Source: Pedobacter sp. AK013 (GTDB taxonomy: Bacteria; Bacteroidota; Bacteroidia; Sphingobacteriales; Sphingobacteriaceae). Taken from it: a stretch of DNA of 64,000 nt. Position 1 is the stretch's first letter. Each line of letters opens with the position of its first letter. The notes under the pieces were generated by a model, which worked only from the letters and a program-made list of their open reading frames with translations, did no database searches and was not told where the DNA came from. The DNA lies in assembly GCF_014205835.1 (NCBI RefSeq), contig NZ_JACHCQ010000014.1:1-64000 (forward strand), written 5' to 3'. This document shows, one piece after another, positions 60,819 through 64,000 of this stretch. The position numbers were made by a program, and so were the translations under genes.

Positions 60819-62624
60819 TTAAGCGAATTGCTTTCCTTTAACTTTACGTTCTTGCTCAGTTAAGAAGATTTTGCGTAAACGCATGCTTACCGGAGTAACT
60901 TCGATGTACTCATCTGCCTGGATATACTCCATAGCCTCTTCTAACGAAAATTTAATTGCCGGTGCAATACGGGTGTTATCATCAGTACCTGATGCACGCA
61001 TGTTAGTTAAAGCTTTACCTTTTACGATATTGATTACCAAGTCGTTATCACGGATATGCTCTCCTAAAATTTGTCCTTCGTAAATATCAACTCCCGGATC
61101 TACAAAGAAACGACCTCTATCCTGTAATTTATCAATAGAATATGCAGTGGTGGTACCTTTATCCATCGAAATTAATACGCCATTTAAACGGCCAGGGATC
61201 GTACCTTTCCAAGGTTCGTAAGCTTTGAAACGGTGTGCCATAATTGCCTCACCAGCAGTAGCTGTTAAAACGTTATTACGTAAACCGATGATCCCACGAG
61301 ATGGAATTTCAAATTCTAAGTGTTGTAAATCACCTTTTGGTTCCATAATCAATAACTCGCCTTTACGTTGCGTTACCAATTCGATTACTTTACCAGAAAC
61401 TTCTGCAGGTACATCTACAATCAAAGTTTCAATTGGCTCATGTTTTTTACCATCGATTTCTTTGACAATAACTTGTGGCTGACCCACTTGCAATTCATAA
61501 CCTTCACGACGCATCGTTTCGATTAATACTGATAAGTGAAGAATACCACGGCCATATACCAACCATGAATCTGCACCTTGGGTTTCAACAACTTTCAACG
61601 CCAGGTTTTTCTCCATTTCTTTTATCAAACGGTCTTTGATACGTTGAGAAGTTACCAATTTACCTTCTTTACCGAAGAAAGGAGAGTTATTAATGGTAAA
61701 CAACATGTTCATTGTTGGCTCATCAATGCTAATTACTGGTAATTGCTCTGGTGCTTCAAAATCAGCAATAGTATCACCAATTTCAAAACCATCAATACCT
61801 ACAACCGCACAAATATCGCCAGAACTTACTTCAGTAGCTTTTACTTTACCTAAACCTTCGAAAGTATAAAGTTCTTTTACTCTTGATTTAACAATTTTGC
61901 CATCGCGTTTAATTAAAGTAACCGGTTGGTTTTCTTTAATTGTACCACGGTGAACACGACCAATTGCAATACGACCTACGAAAGAAGAATAATCTAATGA
62001 GGTAATCTGCATTTGTAAAGTACCTTCGTTTATTGGTGCAGCAGGAATATTTTCTACCACCGCATCTAACAAAGCAAAAATATCAGTTGTTGGTTTTTGC
62101 CAGTCAGTACTCATCCATCCTTGTTTAGATGAACCGTAAATTACAGGGAAATCCAATTGCTCTTCAGTAGCTTCAAGGTTAAAGAACAATTCGAAAATCT
62201 GCTCGTAAACCTCTTCAGGGCGGCAGTTTTCTTTATCTACTTTGTTTACCACCACAATTGGCTTTAAACCCAGTGCCAAAGCTTTTTGCGTTACGAAACG
62301 TGTTTGAGGCATTGCACCTTCAAAAGCATCGCAAAGTAAAAGTACACCATCGGCCATTTTCAAAACACGCTCTACCTCACCGCCAAAATCCGCGTGACCA
62401 GGTGTATCGATAATGTTAATTTTTACGTCTTTGTATTGAACAGATACGTTTTTAGATACAATCGTGATACCACGCTCACGCTCTAAGTCGTTGTTATCCA
62501 ATATCAACTCTCCTGTTTGTTCGTTGTCACGAAAAATAGAACAAGAGTGTAAAATCTTATCAACCAACGTGGTTTTACCGTGGTCAACGTGTGCTATAAT
62601 AGCTATATTTCTAATCTTTTGCAT
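60819..62624 (-). CDS. typA: Translational GTPase TypA/BipA
   Basis: Ribosome-binding GTPase of 601 residues, related to EF-G and active in ribosome assembly and stress growth. G1 is AHVDHGKTT, G3 is DTPGHADFGGE and G4 is NKVDKE. The EF-G-like domains follow and the C-terminal region shows the TypA-specific GDLQHLEFEIPSRG and MSMRLRK-type end (VTPVSMRLRKIFL). Length and order are normal. It stands alone with a terminator and a 230-bp upstream gap. Confidence 0.97.
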   Translation of the reverse strand: MQKIRNIAIIAHVDHGKTTLVDKILHSCSIFRDNEQTGELILDNNDLERERGITIVSKNVSVQYKDVKINIIDTPGHADFGGEVERVLKMADGVLLLCDAFEGAMPQTRFVTQKALALGLKPIVVVNKVDKENCRPEEVYEQIFELFFNLEATEEQLDFPVIYGSSKQGWMSTDWQKPTTDIFALLDAVVENIPAAPINEGTLQMQITSLDYSSFVGRIAIGRVHRGTIKENQPVTLIKRDGKIVKSRVKELYTFEGLGKVKATEVSSGDICAVVGIDGFEIGDTIADFEAPEQLPVISIDEPTMNMLFTINNSPFFGKEGKLVTSQRIKDRLIKEMEKNLALKVVETQGADSWLVYGRGILHLSVLIETMRREGYELQVGQPQVIVKEIDGKKHEPIETLIVDVPAEVSGKVIELVTQRKGELLIMEPKGDLQHLEFEIPSRGIIGLRNNVLTATAGEAIMAHRFKAYEPWKGTIPGRLNGVLISMDKGTTTAYSIDKLQDRGRFFVDPGVDIYEGQILGEHIRDNDLVINIVKGKALTNMRASGTDDNTRIAPAIKFSLEEAMEYIQADEYIEVTPVSMRLRKIFLTEQERKVKGKQFA

Positions 62625-62853
62625 AAAATGCGCCTCAAATTTGGCGCAAAGATAGTGTTTTGAAATGGATTTTCTACTATATCTGTTACTATTTAATACG
62701 ATGATAATGTTGTAATTATCTCATTTTTAAATAGAAAAGCAGCGCGCTTTATTGTGCAATCAAATAATAGGTTTGAACAAGATGTATAAAAAAGAAAACA
62801 TAATCTTTAACTTAGTCGCAATAATGCCAACCCATTCCCTATTTTAAAACCTA

Positions 62854-63210
62854 ATGAAAATTGAATCTCACACCTTGAACAATACCAATATTGCAGAAAT
62901 TATTTCAGAAGAAATAATCATTAATAATGCAGCAGATGGATTGGATTTACTAGGGAACCTATACTACCAGGGATTTGATAAAATCATGATCCATGAACAT
63001 AATATTACACCCGATTTCTTTGACCTTAAAAATGGAATGGCAGGAGAAATTCTCCAAAAATTTTCAAATTACCGGATAAGCCTTGCAATTATTGGCGATT
63101 TTAGTGCATATCAAAGCAAAAGCATTAAAGATTTTATTTACGAAAGCAATAAGGGCAAACACATCAATTTTTTAAATTCAACAGCCGAAGCGCTAACAAA
63201 GCAAGGGTGA
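62854..63210 (+). CDS. DUF4180 domain protein
   Basis: A 118-residue cytoplasmic protein of the DUF4180 family. The family blocks are visible: NIAEIISEEIIINNAADGLDLLGN, FDKIMIHEHNITPDFFDLKNG and the RISLAIIGDFSAYQSKSIKDFIYES C-terminal part. The function is unknown, and the fold resembles STAS/SpoIIAA-like folds by the alternation of strands and helices; this is inference. It stands alone and is convergent with the VOC gene, 6 bp away. Confidence 0.85.
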   Translation: MKIESHTLNNTNIAEIISEEIIINNAADGLDLLGNLYYQGFDKIMIHEHNITPDFFDLKNGMAGEILQKFSNYRISLAIIGDFSAYQSKSIKDFIYESNKGKHINFLNSTAEALTKQG

Positions 63211-63216
63211 TGAAAT

Positions 63217-63663
63217 TTATATGTTTAACCAATCCTGATAAGAAATCACCCCTAAATCAGGTTTAGCCTCGCCATCCAAAATAGCAATAAATTCCAACGC
63301 ATGCCCATCGGGGTCATTAAAATAAATGGCTAAAGCGGGCATCCAGGCGAAAACCATAGGTTCGTGATCACCACTTTTGAGAAAATTATAAGGCTTGAGG
63401 TTATTGGCTTCAAGAAACGGGATCGATTTATTCAGCACATCATCCACATCGCACCGGAAGGCAAAATGCCTGATGTCGATTTCATCTTTTGGTTTTTCCC
63501 AAATACCCAGCATGGCTTCCTGGGGCTTTCCGATCCAGAAAAATACAATCCTGCGTTCTTCTTCATAATGGCATTGTGTTAAACCTAAAACATTACTGTA
63601 AAAATCTATTGATCTTTCTAAATCTGCTACATAGATATGTGTTTCAAATAGTCCCTTTATCAT
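63217..63663 (-). CDS. VOC-family protein (glyoxalase/dioxygenase superfamily)
   Basis: A 148-residue vicinal-oxygen-chelate fold protein with two beta-alpha-beta-beta-beta modules. Landmarks are ETHIYVADLERSIDFYSNVLGL (His8 as a first metal ligand), IRHFAFRCDVDD and IYFNDPDGHALEFIAIL with a Glu ligand. It could be a glyoxalase, dioxygenase or antibiotic-binding type; the ligand pattern alone does not decide. Start at ATG 63663. Convergent with the DUF4180 gene. Confidence 0.88.
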   Translation of the reverse strand: MIKGLFETHIYVADLERSIDFYSNVLGLTQCHYEEERRIVFFWIGKPQEAMLGIWEKPKDEIDIRHFAFRCDVDDVLNKSIPFLEANNLKPYNFLKSGDHEPMVFAWMPALAIYFNDPDGHALEFIAILDGEAKPDLGVISYQDWLNI

Positions 63664-63794
63664 ATTGTGAAATTAGAGATAAGTTACTGCCTCAAAAAAT
63701 CATATTTTTCGATATAGCTATCAATAAAATTTATTTAAGCCTTTGGGTTACCAAAACACCAGTGTTGTATTAAAGGTAAAATAACCAGGGCAGT

Positions 63795-64000
63795 ATGAAT
63801 AACCGGTTTTTAAAATATACAGGCAGATTTTGTATTATTCTTATCCTATTGATCGGAATTTATTTTGTCACAGCATTTTGCGCCTCAAGAATAACGGTAA
63901 ACCCTAACCCTACAAACCCTAAAGAAATTGCGATTTACATTATGACGAATGGTGTACACACGGATATTGTAGTGCCTACAGTTACCGCGCAGATAGACTG
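63795..64000 (+). CDS. DUF2459-family protein, N-terminal part
   Basis: The window ends inside this gene. The ATG at 63795 opens a frame with one N-terminal membrane helix (FCIILILLIGIYFVTAFCA) and then IAIYIMTNGVHTDIVVP, the motif of the DUF2459/TIGR02117 family, with the conserved NGVHTD near residue 54. Function unknown. About 68 residues are seen, of perhaps 220. Confidence 0.75.
   Translation, partial: MNNRFLKYTGRFCIILILLIGIYFVTAFCASRITVNPNPTNPKEIAIYIMTNGVHTDIVVPTVTAQID

Noticed and set aside
1-64000. CRISPR arrays, tRNA or rRNA genes, transposases, phage genes
   Set aside because: No evenly spaced direct repeats with unique spacers, no cloverleaf pattern and no IS-type or integrase motifs were found in the listed frames or in the gaps.

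Overview
The window looks like a chromosomal segment of a Pedobacter-like member of the Sphingobacteriaceae (Bacteroidota). The reasons are the low GC content, a GldB gliding/T9SS-type lipoprotein, DUF4251 and DUF2027-Smr proteins, SecA with two large insertions and a SEC-C tail, many SCxx-type lipoprotein signals, promoters of the TAnnTTTG type instead of the E. coli -10 box, and few Shine-Dalgarno sites. Family assignments are by reading the protein sequences; no database search was run.

Layout. 0.2-7.2 kb: serS, rsmI, a PH-like/SHOCT protein, then lnt-dinB-lspA (lipoprotein maturation), a damaged M57 metalloprotease and an OsmC protein. 7.3-15.6 kb: nadE, an outer-membrane protein, gldB (divergent, 30 bp between start codons), patatin, an astacin-like lipoprotein protease with a beta-barrel partner, comB and gcvT. 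15.6-16.8 kb: a gene-free stretch of dispersed repeats. 16.8-21.1 kb: GT4 glycosyltransferase, rnhB and small secreted proteins, closed by an inverted copy of the repeat at 21.2-21.4 kb. 21.5-37.2 kb: mainly minus-strand housekeeping and envelope genes (glutaminyl cyclase, YraN, dnaG, SGNH hydrolase, serine hydrolase, M20 amidohydrolase, SPOR, PEGA, secA, Smr, rsgA). 37.3-42.4 kb: fumC, then two tiny membrane proteins, a lipoprotein and an S1/P1 nuclease, then LMW phosphatase and ThuA. 42.4-50.9 kb: LTxxQ-type protein, ceramidase-like membrane protein, alpha-L-fucosidase, rhomboid protease, methyltransferase, tricorn-like S41 protease. 50.9-55.6 kb: GT4, DUF1016 nuclease, GT2, an unrecognised coiled-coil protein, DJ-1/PfpI. 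55.7-64.0 kb: a kinase-like protein of unknown role, a class C serine hydrolase, two tandem LpxL-like acyltransferases, typA, DUF4180, VOC and a truncated DUF2459 gene.

Most of the window is ordinary housekeeping and envelope biology. The points most worth a second look are: the M57 protease with a repairable frameshift and a changed zinc motif; a family of modular inverted repeats with GTCA-nnn-GA ends in almost every larger intergenic gap; a several-hundred-base dispersed repeat present in opposite orientations around 16.2-21.2 kb; the kinase-like 347-residue protein; the fumC-linked cluster with two micro-proteins; and the DUF1016 nuclease and an orphan coiled-coil gene wrapped around a glycosyltransferase. 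No tRNA, rRNA, CRISPR array, transposase or phage gene was recognised. I cannot claim a complete new defence or mobile system here.
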